Part shown: piece by piece, positions 25,967-37,656 of the stretch
Layout of the letters: every line of letters starts with the position of its first letter
Position numbering within the stretch: position 1 is the first letter of the stretch
Assembly: GCA_038363925.1 (NCBI GenBank)
Contig: JAQQWL010000016.1
Span: 620,001 to 684,000, forward strand
Origin: Apiospora phragmitis
Lineage: Eukaryota; Ascomycota; Sordariomycetes; Amphisphaeriales; Apiosporaceae
Reading direction: 5' to 3'
Length of the DNA stretch: 64,000 nt
Translations under genes and position numbers: made by a program
Notes under the pieces: model-generated
The model's database searches: none
Seen by the model: only the letters and a program-made list of their open reading frames with translations
Told to the model about the DNA's origin: nothing

Positions 25967-27366
25967 GTTGGTGGATGATGTGTGGATGTTGCGATGTGTG
26001 TCGAGTAGATAAGTAATATCGAATATGAGATCGATGAATGTTTGTATTTGTTTGTTTGGTCTGGTTGGTAAATATGCAGTATCTAAATAGGTCTGAGTGA
26101 GACGGGATTACAAGGTTGTATATATATATCATGTAGACCCGCAGTAGGTCGTTCAAGCATCAGGCGATTCTTCCCGTAGCGTGAGACCACGATCGCCAGA
26201 TGGCCCGAATCGCGAATGCGTCTGTTTTGAAATTGCAGACATCTTCGTACGATGCGATGCATGCGTTGCATGCGGCTCAGGGGTTTGACTCCGAAGCGCG
26301 AGGCACTGGCCGCTGCTGCATGCAACTCTACAGTATGAATTGTCGCTCCCATCTGGCAGGGATCCTCCTCCCACCTTAAATCGAATCTCCATTGTTTTGC
26401 TGGTGTTGTTGTTGTCCACCAATCACCCCAGCAAAGCGGCGGCAGCGGGGACTCCCTAGATTTCCCGATACGTATATGGTTATCGACGTACTCCGTCCGA
26501 CTTTGGCCTTATGCCTGACTCGGAATGAACTGTCTCTGCAGAAGAGAGATACGGTATCGCATCCGAGAGGCAGCTTGTATTCTTGGGCCAGTCTGACTCT
26601 CTGTTAAGGAAGCCCAAACGGGGATGGCTCGGCATGTACGTGGTAAAGGCGGTCTCCGGCCGGAATGGCTTGAGTAATCTGCAGCTCGCAGCGGTCTAGG
26701 GATTTCTAGACAGCAAGAGATGCAGGCCAATCTATCTTGATGAAACCCAACTGCCCACCCTGCATGCGCCCAGTCTCGCCCGTCTCGCCAGTACGGTATG
26801 TATACGAATATGCGCCTAAGACTCCCGAAGCCCCCCACTGTAAATGCTGCTGTAAGGCTGGGCCGTTAATTGAAATGGGGTGATTTGCGACGGGAATCCC
26901 TATCTTATCGCAGCCAGCCAGTCCGGGTCCGCCCGCATACAGTGCCTGAACCGCTACAAGCACTTCTCGCTACCTCGCTAGCTCGCCCGTCTCGCCTGTT
27001 CGCGTTTTCAGCTCAGCCCAGAACAACAAGCCTAGACCATCAACCGTCCATCCTCCAGCTCTGGTACCCGAGTACCACTCTAAAACAGATCTAGAAAAAC
27101 TTGACACATGGTTCTAACTTTTGGTTTGCTGCCGGCGCCGTCCGGTCCGACATGGGCCAGCGTTATCAGGGTTCATTAGCTCTTCCCTTACTCATCAATC
27201 AACGTGTGTGTGATGTCGTGATTGATTGTTGAGTTGAGTGAGCATCGCATTACATCACCCTGCGACGATAAGGATATTGTTGCCAAGAAGAAGTACAACA
27301 ACAGCCTCATTATCATCCCTTCGACACTTCCTGGAGACGAACCCCTGGAAGTCTCGGGAATCAATC
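25967..27366. other. Divergent promoter region
   Basis: This is shared upstream DNA of the F-box-like gene (minus) and the PQ-loop gene (plus). No frame here shows a domain. It should hold both promoters and leaders. Confidence 0.5.
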
Positions 27367-28354
27367 ATGTTGTTCCTCGAGTTCGTCTCCGCCGCCTTCG
27401 GCTGGGTATACACCCTGTGCTGGTCGGCCTCCTTCTACAGCCAGCCCTTGCTCAATCGGAGGCGCCGTTCGACCTCGGGCACCACCGTGGACTTCCCCAT
27501 GATTAATGTCTTTGGTATGGAAACACCCTCCCCCTTTTATCTCGCTCCATGTTGGTTCGGTAGTAGGAGAGGGGATTTGGCCCAACCATGCCTGTCGCAT
27601 GGTAAATTTAACTAACCCGAGGACGAAATGAACAGGATTCATTGCTTATCTGACGTCAAATATGGCTTTCTACTACTCCCCTGTGATCCGAGCGCAGTAT
27701 GCGGCCCGGAATCACGGCCTGACACCCACTGTCGCCTTCAATGACATCGTCTTTGCGGCGCACGCCGTAGTCCTCTGCGCCATCACCACGTCGCAGTACT
27801 TCCTGCCTTCGCTCTGGGGGTTTGAGCGCGCGCCCGGCACCCGGCCCTCGCGGGGCATCGTCGCCGTGGCTGCGGGCTCGATCCTCGCCGTGTGCGTCAT
27901 TGTGTTCGTCGTGGCCGGCGCCGACCCGGGCGCGGACCCGCAGACCTCGTGGGCCTGGCTGGACGCTGTCTATACCATCTCCTACGCGAAGCTGCTGGTC
28001 ACGCTGATCAAGTACGCGCCGCAGCTGCTGACCAACTACCGCAACCGCAGCACTAAGGGCTGGAGCATCTGGCAGATCCTGCTCGACTTCAGCGGCGGCA
28101 CCCTCAGCATCGCGCAGCAGGGCGTCGACTCGTACCTGCAGCGCGACTGGAGCGGCATCACCGGCAACCCGGTCAAGTTCGCCCTGGGCAACGTCAGCAT
28201 GCTGTACGACGTCTTCTTCATGGCCCAGCACTACGTGCTGTACTCGCACGACAACGGGAGCGGCGGCGCTGGCGACAAGCGCGATGACCGCGGCGGCGAG
28301 CGGGACTCGTTGCTGGAGAGAGGCGATGCGGCGCGCGACAGAAGGTTAGACTAA
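27367..28354 (+). CDS. PQ-loop transporter, cystinosin-like
   Basis: This is a seven-TM protein of the PQ-loop (cystinosin/Ers1) family; relatives export cystine or other amino acids from vacuoles with protons. Exons 27367..27514 and 27636..28354 (121-nt intron, GTATGG..CAG, phase 1) give 288 residues. The first PQ-loop region reads GWVYTLCWSASFYSQPLLNRRRRST followed by VDFPMINVFGFIAYLTSN. The second is the canonical YAPQLLTNYRNRSTKGWSIWQILLDFSGG at about residues 188-216. A hydrophilic GGAGDKRDDRGGERDS tail ends the protein. Exon 2 is very GC-rich with G or C at most third positions. The start is the ATG directly before the first membrane segment, consistent with the family, which in fungi often lacks a long luminal N-terminus. 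Confidence 0.88.
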
Positions 28355-28724
28355 GAAGCAGCTTATTAGAGACTTTAGATGCCTTCAGGGATAAAACTCT
28401 CGGCTTTCCAAAGGGTTAGATACCACATGTCATGTATATGGTCGTTTAGCCCTTATCGGTTTGATTGGCAAATATTGTAACAGCTCGCCATTTCTTCGTT
28501 CAGTATTTCACGTCCCGACCTCCCCGCGCAGTAGTTATGTTTGGTCGATTCGTACCTACGCCCTTTGCTCCTTTCGGAAGTGAGGACTGCCTGAGATTTA
28601 GTCATATCATTACATGAACATTATTATACTCTCCAAGATAATCAGAGTATCCTTTGCGAAGTAATAACAAATGCCATGCCGCGTAAGTGTTTTATAGTAT
28701 TTATTTATTGTGGACAGAACGGTT
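28355..28724. other. Short intergenic between convergent genes
   Basis: These 370 bases of AT-rich 3' flank sit between the PQ-loop gene and the secreted-protein gene. Nothing further is seen. Confidence 0.5.
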
Positions 28725-29583
28725 TTACTTTCCATCCTCGGGATTTGCTATATAACACATAGATGTAATACATGTGGGTATAATAACATAGTAAATGTAA
28801 ATGATAGGGCATCCCTTGATAACATTGCTGTCTCCCGCCGCCATATTCGCCCGTCGTTCCTTGCCATCTGTCGTCCCCGTCGTAGCTGCGTCGATACCTC
28901 TAGCTCGCCTCCCGCTGCGCGTTCCGAGTGTCTCTGTCGCTGTGGCCTCTTCATCGACTGGCCGTAACACCTCCCCGACCATTTGCCCGCAGTAGGGTAC
29001 CCGCTTCTCCATCACCACTCGCCGACACGTCCGACATGCTCCTGGTGTGTCGTCATGAGCTTTATGTGGTAACTATAGTAAAAGATGAACTGTGAGTCCA
29101 AACACTTTTTCTTCTCCCATCTCCCTCTCTCGGTCGACACCCGGAAATAGAAGAAGAAGAAGAAGGAGAAAGGCGTACCGAAGCAAGACACCTCAGGTGG
29201 CCCATGAGGCTGGTAACGGGGTCGGCGGACCGGATCGCGGGCCCGTTGCACCACGTCGACGGCGCCCTCCTCCACATGGTCTCGGCCTCGTCGTCCCGCA
29301 GCTCGTCGGTGCACTGCGTCACGTTGCAGCCGGCCAGTTTCATGTGCCGCGGCTCGTGGTACTCGGTGATGACGTCGCCGCACGCGTCCGCTAGGAGGTA
29401 GTAGCCGCTCGCCCGCCGGTGCTGCCAACCCTTGACGAGCGCGAGGAAGTCATTCGCGTCGCTCTCGCCGTCGTCGCTCGTGGCGGCAGCCTGTCCCGGA
29501 GCCGCAACGGTGACGGTGGGAGAAGCGAGCCCCAGGACGGCGTAGAGGAGGACCAGGATGGATGCTGAATAGGAAGCCTTCAT
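28725..29583 (-). CDS. Putative small cysteine-containing secreted protein
   Basis: I do not recognise a family. Exons 29583..29179 and 29072..28725 (intron 29073-29178, GTACGC donor, TAG acceptor, phase 0) give 250 residues. The N-terminus MKASYSASILVLLYAVLGLAS is a good signal peptide. The mature part has Cys in DACGDV, AGCNVTQC, TWCNGP, LRCLAS, GACRTC and VPYCGQ, eight in the first 60%, which suggests disulfides. One N-glycosylation site (NVT) is present. The exon 2 C-terminal half is low in structure and ends in a hydrophobic stretch, so the true stop or a further intron could differ. It might be an extracellular effector-like or cell-surface protein; that is only an inference from the secretion signal and cysteines. 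Confidence 0.5.
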
Positions 29584-30752
29584 CGTGACTTTCTCTCTCT
29601 TTCTCAAGATATAGTCGATAACCTCTCAAACTTCCGTAGGCGACGACCCCTTTGGCTGATGGGATGAGGATGTATTATAGAGCGGCGTTCAGAAAGGGGT
29701 CATGTCGATGGACAAGAATATTCATGAGCCTGTCCGGCTGAAAGAACGGAGCCGGCAACAGAGCAAACCGTTAGTCTTTATGTAACAATAAGGGTTCCTT
29801 CATCCAGCATATATCAGTCCCTGCAGAGAAGCTTGCCTGCTTCGCTCGGCGGTCGGCAGCGAGTGCGGGCTCCCGGGATCCGCTCGATTCTCTCTCCCAT
29901 CGTAGTTGCGGCACAGCAACCTCCATGATTCCAAGCGGCACAGCAAGAGGATGCACTATACAAATTACACGCCGCATAGACCAGGAATCTTCGCGCGTCT
30001 ATCACTGGGCTGGCCGGGTGTTGAGTTTTGGGCCGCACACCAGCATGGCTTTTACGTAGCTTTTCTATTTCTGCTTCTTGAATACTCCCCTCACCACTGC
30101 TCCCATGCTGCCATGCCATCCCATTCCCTCCCCATCATCACTCTCGTGTCGTTGCATTGTCACACCACCACCTGCCAGGCTGCCATCCCGCTTCCCAGCA
30201 ATCTGGAGGTCGCGTGTCGCTGTAAGTCTGGTTCTTGGCCTCGTCGAATCCTTCGATGACCATGCTTGATCGTACGTAGACTAGATCCTTCGGAGGACTG
30301 GCATTGGGAAGACGACAGTCAAGATAAGTAGGTACTCACCTCAGGTTGCCTTCATTTCTCGGTCCTCGCATCCGGGAACGAGTGGACTTTTGCACTATGT
30401 AGATCAGTTTCCATCTCAGCCCTGCCTACTACCTGCCCCATGGCCTTGTCGGCTGTTTCGATCAATCAATCACTCATCGGGTTGATCTTGGACTGACAGA
30501 GAAATTGACGGGTGTGGCGTCGAGAAGCGGAGTGGGGTGGAAAGAGGAAGAGACCAGCCAAAAGAAGCACCGAAGTAGGATCGTGGCTACCCTTGAAGGA
30601 CCCTTCTCCAGCTTCTACAAGGGGAGGAGGAGACTGGATAAACCCTGTCGGTCTCCAGTTTCAATGCTGTATGTACTTTCCAAGCCATGTACAAATCCAC
30701 CCATCGTCCAGCTAGACCTTTCTGGGGCATCGGACGCCGCGGGGGATAGTAA

Positions 30753-30770
30753 GGGGGAGGGGGGGGGGGG
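30753..30770 (+). repeat. Long G tract
   Basis: A run of five G, one A and twelve G. A similar ten-G run sits 0.5 kb downstream at 31283-31292. These are candidates for G-quadruplex formation and also for consensus length errors. Confidence 0.8.
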
Positions 30771-30885
30771 CAATCCGGGGTCCTTTCATATAGGGCTGTC
30801 CGGTTACTATCACTAATAAGGTAAGTATGTATAGTTACATGGCTTATTATCCCACAGCATGCCAAAACGCTTGATGCTACTCTTA

Positions 30886-30924
30886 GTTGCCAAACCCGTT
30901 TGTTGCCAAACCCGTTTGTTGCCA
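30886..30924. repeat. Tandem 16-bp repeat
   Basis: The unit gttgccaaacccgttt occurs twice without mismatch (30886-30901, 30902-30917), followed by a partial third copy. It lies in non-coding DNA. Confidence 0.9.
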
Positions 30925-31641
30925 AGTATACTTGGTTACTGCTTTTGTCCATGAACGTAACAATACTGATGACGATATAAGTTTACAGAGACTTGCAATT
31001 TACCAAGCAAACGTCATGGGCAGCCTACCTTCCGCAAGCTTGTTCTACATACAACGACTGGCCTGAATAGTACCAACAATGCTGTTGCTAGGCTGCTTGT
31101 CTTTACAAATCACATTCAACACGAGAAGGAAAGAGAAGAAGAGTATGCACAAGCAAGGTGTGTCATGAATATAATTTGCATTGGCTGTCCATTCAGGAAT
31201 CATTGCCGTCTCCATACACATTAGTATACACAAACGCCGGGCGGATATAAACTCCTACATGCAAGTATTCCATACAGAGAGTGGGGGGGGGGCCCTAGCA
31301 ACCTTGAGCCCCCGGAAGATGCTGCCTCCAAAATCAGGTCCCTGTGTAAACCAGATATCCCATCCAGATGATTCCCACAAAAACCCCCAAAAAGCCATGT
31401 GACTCACTGCCAAACGCCTCGACAACATGCAAAAGGTGAGGAAATATGTCAACAATCAGGCTCGCAACCTCTCCTGCTATCGGCCACGACGCTTCCGTAG
31501 TACTGTGTTATTAACGTCACCTAGCCGCCTCCGCCAGCAGAAATACAAACGCCAGAGAACAAGACGCCTCCTGCTCGTCCAGGAGTCGTCCAATGCATGC
31601 ATCAAGGGACATCATGATGAAAAAGAGAGGGGCATCCAACG

Positions 31642-34600
31642 TTAGCCCATGCAAACCCACTCGGCAAAGACACACCACCTAGCCGTGCGATCGGCGAGTA
31701 CCAGGCCTCTCCAGACTCCGCGTTCCGAGCACTTGATGATGGTTTCCCACGTGCCTCCGTCGCTGACCTCCTCTTCTGGGCCTATGTTCTTCCCGCCTAC
31801 GCCGAGACCGCGCCGCTCCTCTTTGCGCATGAGACGCAGGATCTTTCCGCCCGGTGTCTGGATGGCCAGTTTGGCCGGCTTCTTCCCGCCTACCGACGTA
31901 CCGCCACCATAGCCACTGCTGCTCACCGTACTAGGGTTGGAGGAGCTCATGCTCATCGCGCTGCCGGGCCGCGCGAACGGAATCGGGGATGGTGCTCCCG
32001 GACTGGTAGCTGGTGTCATAGAAGAGCTGGGTGACAAGGAGGGGTGCTGACGGATCGCAAAAACGAAGGTATTGTTCAGAGCCAGACGCTGACATTGGGG
32101 CTGAACGACGTAAATGTCGTGCCGCTGGGCGTGCGGTGTTGGATGCCTTGTAACAAACTCATACGGAGGGTTTTCGCCAGTGTGGATGACTGGTAGAGCA
32201 AAAGCCAGCGGATGCGGGATGTCTTTGATGCTGTGCATCAGGCCACGCTTACCGGCGTACACCTTGAGGACTCCCGTGCCTTCATCGCCAGGAAGAAGTG
32301 CTTTGACCGTATAGCGTTTAACCCCATTGTACCATTCCGCTTGAGCCAACGCGCGTTTCTTTACCGTATCGCCCGACTCGAACAAGTCACCGTCCGAATC
32401 CCGGGTAAAGGCGCGAACCTCGACCTCAGCCGCAACCTCGATATCAGCTGGGACATTGAACTTGACATGAACCATCTCAAGGTCCTCGATCCGTGTAAGT
32501 GACGTATTGTAATCGACCATGGCCAACTCATTGCGGAAGTAAGGAGGGCAAGCACCAGGCAGGTTGAGAAGAATTTCAGGCGAGACAGGTGGGCAAAGGT
32601 GCTGCTGAGAGTGGTGCTCGGGAATGTGCGTCCAGCAAATCTCGGAAGGTCGAGTAAGAAACCACCAGCTGTCGGCGTTGACATTGGCTGAACTTGAGTA
32701 AAGACCTCGCTGTGGATTGGACGCAGAAGCAAGGCAGCAATCCATGATGCGCCATTCGTTGTCGACAATGACGGCGTTCCACCAGTGATTTGATCGAGGC
32801 ATGATGTTCGTCTCTGGGATTTCTCCTGGGGTCTTGAGATAACCGCGGACAATTTCCGAATGTAAACCGACCGAGACACACATCTCGTGCACAAGGACCG
32901 CGTACTCCTCAGCGCACCCTCTCTTGGTCTGGATAACTCTCCGGGTGTCCACATCGCCCTCAAAATCTTCTTCCCAGTTGATCTTCTCTGCCACCCAAGT
33001 AAAGATGGCTCGCAGTTTCTGAACATCACTTCGATACGGCCGGCAGACATAAGTCGTGGCGAGGGTGACAGCAGTAGTCATAGGTGGCAGATTGCTTATG
33101 AAACGTGAGTTCTTGTCCACTTGGCCGAGGTTGATCGTTTGATAGTTCGTGGGCTCGTGGACTGGCATGCCATCCGCGCCTTCGCCACCTTCGATGCTTT
33201 CCAGGAATTCGTCCACGGGGTCGATGGCGGGATAATCCAACATCTGGCATCGATCGCGACGCTCACTACGCTCGTTCTTGCTGAGAGTGTTGGATCGATT
33301 CACATCCCGGCGGACTTGCACCCAGTCCACGCCGCTATTGCTCAACCCCATTTCCCTGCCTGCGTCCCGTGCAAGCTGGGGACTGCTGGCGCTACCGCCC
33401 GAGATTGCGGTTACTCCGTTTGGGGTGCTACGGCTCAACATAGGCGATGAAGCCCCGGACCCTGCCCCCGTCGCAAGACTACTGCGACCGCTAGCAACAC
33501 CCGTCTTTGTCGCCTCCAATATCCTCTTAATGAAATTCGATTTCTTAGGTTTCGCATTGCCGGGTTGTACGAGGCCACCAACAGCAGCAATACCCTCATC
33601 GCGGAATCCTGCTTGCGACTGGGGACGAACTTGGGAAGAAGAGTGGCTCGCATGGTAAGAAATACCGCTAAAAGGGGTATTCGGTCGGTCCAGGTCGTCG
33701 TTATCATCATCCCGAAAACCCAAAGCGCTGCGTGCACGATTACGGTTCTTGCGTGCCAGACTCCCGGCACTTGTTGCGCTGATCCCGCTGGCAGACACAC
33801 CACTCATCAGACTCCTATTTGTGCTCTGGGTGTTGGTGCTATTGTTAGTAGCTTGAGTTCCAGAGGAGGCATTCGTCGAAACAGTCTTCGTTGTAGAGGT
33901 CCTATTAAGTATGTGACGTCCAACATCATAAGTAGACTTTTGTCTGTGAAGTCGTTTGTCACTCGCATTCTCGCCCATCGAAGATTTTGGTCGTTCGTGA
34001 TGAAGTGGTGTTCTCTTTGGGGTGGTGGTGGCGGCATGTCCTCATTGTCCAAAGCTCCCATGCTTGAACTGTGCTGGTGCATCTTCCGTAGTCGGGTCTC
34101 CATTCTGTCCACGTAGGTGTTGAGTTGGGGAAGGTGCTGTTTTTTCTCCTCACCGTAACCGCTGTAGTGAGTATTCTCTTGTGAGGAGTTACCGCTGTAC
34201 GTCTCATATCCCTCGTCTTGTAATGCCACCCCCATCGACGTCTGCGGGACGCGTCTCGCGCGCCGTTCGGCTTCTGCGCTTCGACCGCGACCGATGTGAG
34301 ACCATATCGAACGACTCTGGTGACCAAGGGTCGAATACAGGCTCAGGAGATTCTCGGCCCTCTTGACTTTTCGTGCCAAGTGCACTCAGAGACTCAATAA
34401 CCCCATCCATAGCTTCCCTCAAGGGCGATGGAGTAAAGCCATCTCCATTTGGTGACGGCGGACACGGCGAAGGGGCCCTTGGTGTACGGGGCCGGTTATC
34501 GTAGGATGCATTGGATCCACCACGGTTCAAAAGGGCGTGACGATGAGGAGGGGGTGGAGGCGGAGGCGGCGAGTCTGATTTCGGCATCGCGGCGCCGGGA

Positions 34601-35726
34601 CGATAAGGTATAAAGGCTGAGGGTGCAGGCGATGGTGCCCTGGATCCGAAGTGCAACGGAGGTTGTGGAGATGGCGCTCTAGAACCACAGTGCATAGGCG
34701 GTTGAGGTGATGGTGCACTGGCACCGTAGTGGTCGTCGAAAGGGAGAGGAGATGGTGCCCGAGCATTATAATGCAAAGGAGGCGGCTGAGGGGATGCTGC
34801 TCGACCTCCGTGGTACGACATTCGTAGTGGCTGGGCTGGAGCCGGAGATGGTGCCCTAGCGTCCCAGGAGCCATGGCGCGCCGCGGGCGGTGCGGGAGAC
34901 GCTGCTCTGATGTCCCAAGAGCCATGGCGACCTACAGGTGGAGCAGGAGAAGCTCCTCGAGCATCCCAAGAGCCATGACGACCTACAGGTGGTGCAGGCG
35001 ACGCTCCTCTAACATCCCAAGAGCCATGCCGACTAACAGGGGGTGCAGGAGATGGTGCTCTCGAATTCCAAGAGCCGTGCCGGTCTACAGGCGGTGCAGG
35101 AGACGGTGCTCTCGAATTCCAAGAGCCGTGCCGGTCTATAGGTGGTGCAGGAGACGGTGCTCGGGAGCCGTATGCATGTACGCCTGAAGGGGTTGGCGCG
35201 CGTCCAAGGGAACTCTGTGATGAGTTCGGCGGTTGCTGTATCGACGTTTTCGAGGGTTGACGCTCCGGCATATCCCGTATGATCTCGGGCTGCTTAGCGG
35301 TAGTATAATGAGGTGCCTTCGCGTATGCCTCGAACGGTTTGCGGAAGGGCTTTTTTGACTTGTGCGTCGTGCCATTCGTGGGACTCGGCGTATTACTCGC
35401 TATTAACGGGCTGGTCGATCTGGTAACGGGACGAAAGCTGTCGGGTAGGACTTCGACAAAATTGGACGGGAAGACGCCGACTGTTTTGTTGCGCCGTAGC
35501 CTTCCCGTCCACCAGGACCCATCTCCGGCATTCAGGCATTCTATTAGGTCTCCTTCGACAAACCCCAGGTCTCGTTGGGACTAGAATGGACAAGCCGAGT
35601 CAGCAGAGGAGCAATAAAAATAGGATAGGTACTATGCGGCAATCAACCTACTTCTCCTCCCCACGAGTAGACGGCTCTGCACCAGCACGGAAACCGCGTA
35701 GGAAGCTGCGGGGGCGCTGGTACCAT
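31642..35726 (-). CDS. CYK3: Cytokinesis protein Cyk3: SH3 plus transglutaminase-like domain (two compensating frameshifts)
   Basis: Cyk3 works at the division site, coordinating actomyosin ring closure with septum synthesis. Exon 1 is 35726..35652 (25 codons ending AVYSWGGE); after a 71-nt intron, exon 2 runs 35580..31642. The exon junction lies inside an N-terminal SH3 domain, which continues DLGFVEGDLIECL, GDGSWWTGRL and GVFPSNFVEVL. Next comes a Pro/Ser-rich linker with six 17-residue repeats, then a coiled, polar region. The C-terminal half has the transglutaminase-like core (RGCAEEYAVLVHEMC, NHWWNAVIVD, WRIMDCC) and ends WCVFAEWVC. Two one-base slips, an extra base in the C5 run at 34229-34233 and a missing one in the G4 run at 34019-34022, cancel each other. 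The roughly 69 codons between them read in another frame (from ALQDEGYETYSG to EDMPPPPP). With both resolved the protein is about 1337 residues. In the core, the usual catalytic Cys position (C-x-x-Y-A) is Ala, with a Cys one residue before, in line with Cyk3 proteins being regarded as non-enzymatic. Confidence 0.93.
34858..35163 (-). repeat. Six tandem 51-bp units in CYK3 (17-residue repeat)
   Basis: Consensus unit is R-A/G-A/P-SPAPPV-x-RHGSW followed by two to three variable residues, repeated six times without gaps. It is followed by shorter degenerate SPxPP units down to about 34630. Neighbouring units are most alike, which points to recent unit duplication by slippage or unequal exchange. 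The Pro-rich, basic spacing resembles SH3 ligands, and the protein has its own SH3 domain. Confidence 0.92.
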
Positions 35727-37656
35727 GGCGCCGTATGGCCTATCGTGTCGGCCGAATGATTATGTGTTTTTTACGCCAGCAAGGGCGTGTCGCAAGAGAG
35801 TGCGTCGAGCTCGAAATCGAAGGAGAAACTCAGCAAAACTCGGCCAAGTGGCTTGACAAGATATCGGGGTCGGTGTCGTTGGGCTTCAAGACGCGTTGCG
35901 ATTGGGACGTGGTGGCAGGCGGTGAGGCGATTGAGTGGAACTGACGAAGCGAAAGATTGGATCAAGAACGGGTAGGTTGACCGAGATAGATCGTCAACAC
36001 GAGTGAACGGGGTAAGCGGTGCTACGTGCACGCCAACACATCAACTTATCGATCGATTGAACCAAGGCAATTTTGGGAGGGCTGCTGGGTGGTGATGTAC
36101 GGTCGTAGTGGCCGGCGATGGAGATTAGCTAGAGTCCCATTCCTGGCCTGTTGGACTGGAGTTGGTGCAATGTTGGAGGGGAGCTGGAGTTCGGAAGATT
36201 TACTTGCAAGGTCCAGGACCGGGACGAGGTGGTTTGGGGTCACGGTGCAGCCCAAGCTTCCCGTGGCCGGCCTAAACAGAGGGGACAGTTGACTGGACAA
36301 CCCGCCAACAGCCGAACAGGGCCTATTTTCGTCATCTTCGTCATTTCCCCCCACAAACAGTCGCTAAAGTCGCACCCATCCAGCCGGCAGTCTCAGACTG
36401 TTAGGATGGAAGCCCTATCAATAACCTGTTTCACTTGTCGCGAGAAGCAGAAAGACATCGGACCATGTTCATTATCGTGACTACTTCCACGGAGCCCTCG
36501 CTTTGAAGGGCAGCATGCGCTGTAGCTCTGCGTACATTCAATGCGCCTGGCCAGCCAGTTGTACGGACGAGCTTACAGAGGAGTGCACTAGGTACATCTA
36601 CATACAACTGGAATGTACAGCAACTCACTGAAACGCGAACACCAGTTTGCAGGGTGCTCTGCAAATTGCAGTACCTGCATCTTACACGAACAAACGTACG
36701 AATATAGAAATTGATATGTAGCAGGCCGGTCACGAGGGTATACACACAAACACACGCACAACTTTGCAGATCTGTTTCGGCAGAACTGATACATTTTTTC
36801 AGAGTGTTGGAATGCTGGAAAACAGCAACCCTGCAGTGTTGACTTCAATTTGTATGGCGGCCATTGATCCATGTCTTGGATGTTGTTTATGCGCCATATG
36901 CGCTGGATGCGCCTAATATCTCGGAGAAGCACCCCGGCACAGCGCAGAGTTCTAAACTTGTTCCTCCTCTTCTTCTTTTTCCCGTTTTGTCTTGTAGACA
37001 CCTGCGGATCAATAGTGGACTCATCATGAGCGCAGCGGACATGGTAGTAGAGCCGCAAGACAGCAGACTATTGATTAGCAGGTTGTCAGGCCGTCGCAAG
37101 AGGAAAACTTTCGCAGGACCAGAGAGCTGAAAACAGGCCTGCAGCTTACAGTACGACGTACTACCTAGATCCTGGTCCATCTACTTCCCAGCTAGTGTCC
37201 CACCACCCGATCTGTCATGCCCTGTTTGGCAGTCTGTTGATTCGGTGGGCCTGGATGACCCAATTGACCCAAGCTTTCTTGTCTCCCGCCCAGGCTCTAC
37301 TCTACTGTATGTAGGAACCTGGCTTCTCACCTACTCCCTGGCTCCCCCAGCAACCAGCAACCCGGCTAGAGCTGGGCTATCCCGTCGCCAGGGCCCGTTC
37401 ATCACCACAACCACCACCACATTAACCTTATTATATCACACCCGACCTTCATGCAGACCGCCTGATTGTTGTTGGCATCTGTTCTTTTGTGAACGTCTTC
37501 AACCGGTCACGCGTTAAGTGGTATCTTGTTGGTCGCGCTCTCCCTTTTTTCGGCTGCTCCTGCTTGCTGCCATTGTGGCACGACAGCCCAGCTCTATCAT
37601 TGTTGCTTTGCTGTGCAGTTACTGCGCATCTAGGATTCATTTGCATCTGAGACAAC
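35727..37656. other. Divergent promoter region, CYK3 / GCK kinase
   Basis: This 1.9 kb lies upstream of both flanking genes. No frame here has a domain or coherent splice sites. Bases next to the kinase ATG are pyrimidine-rich. Confidence 0.5.

Larger units (their letters stand above)
29584..31641. other. Intergenic, no supported gene; tandem 16-mer and G-runs
   Basis: This lies between the start of the secreted protein gene and the 3' end of CYK3, both on the minus strand. It holds a tandem 16-mer (30886-30924) and two long G runs (30753-30770 and 31283-31292), listed separately. No coding frame is convincing. Confidence 0.45.

Noticed and set aside
34023..34228. Intron in place of the two CYK3 frameshifts
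   Set aside because: The segment between the slips reads as good coding sequence in the intermediate frame, which an intron would remove, and no suitable donor/acceptor pair restores both junctions.
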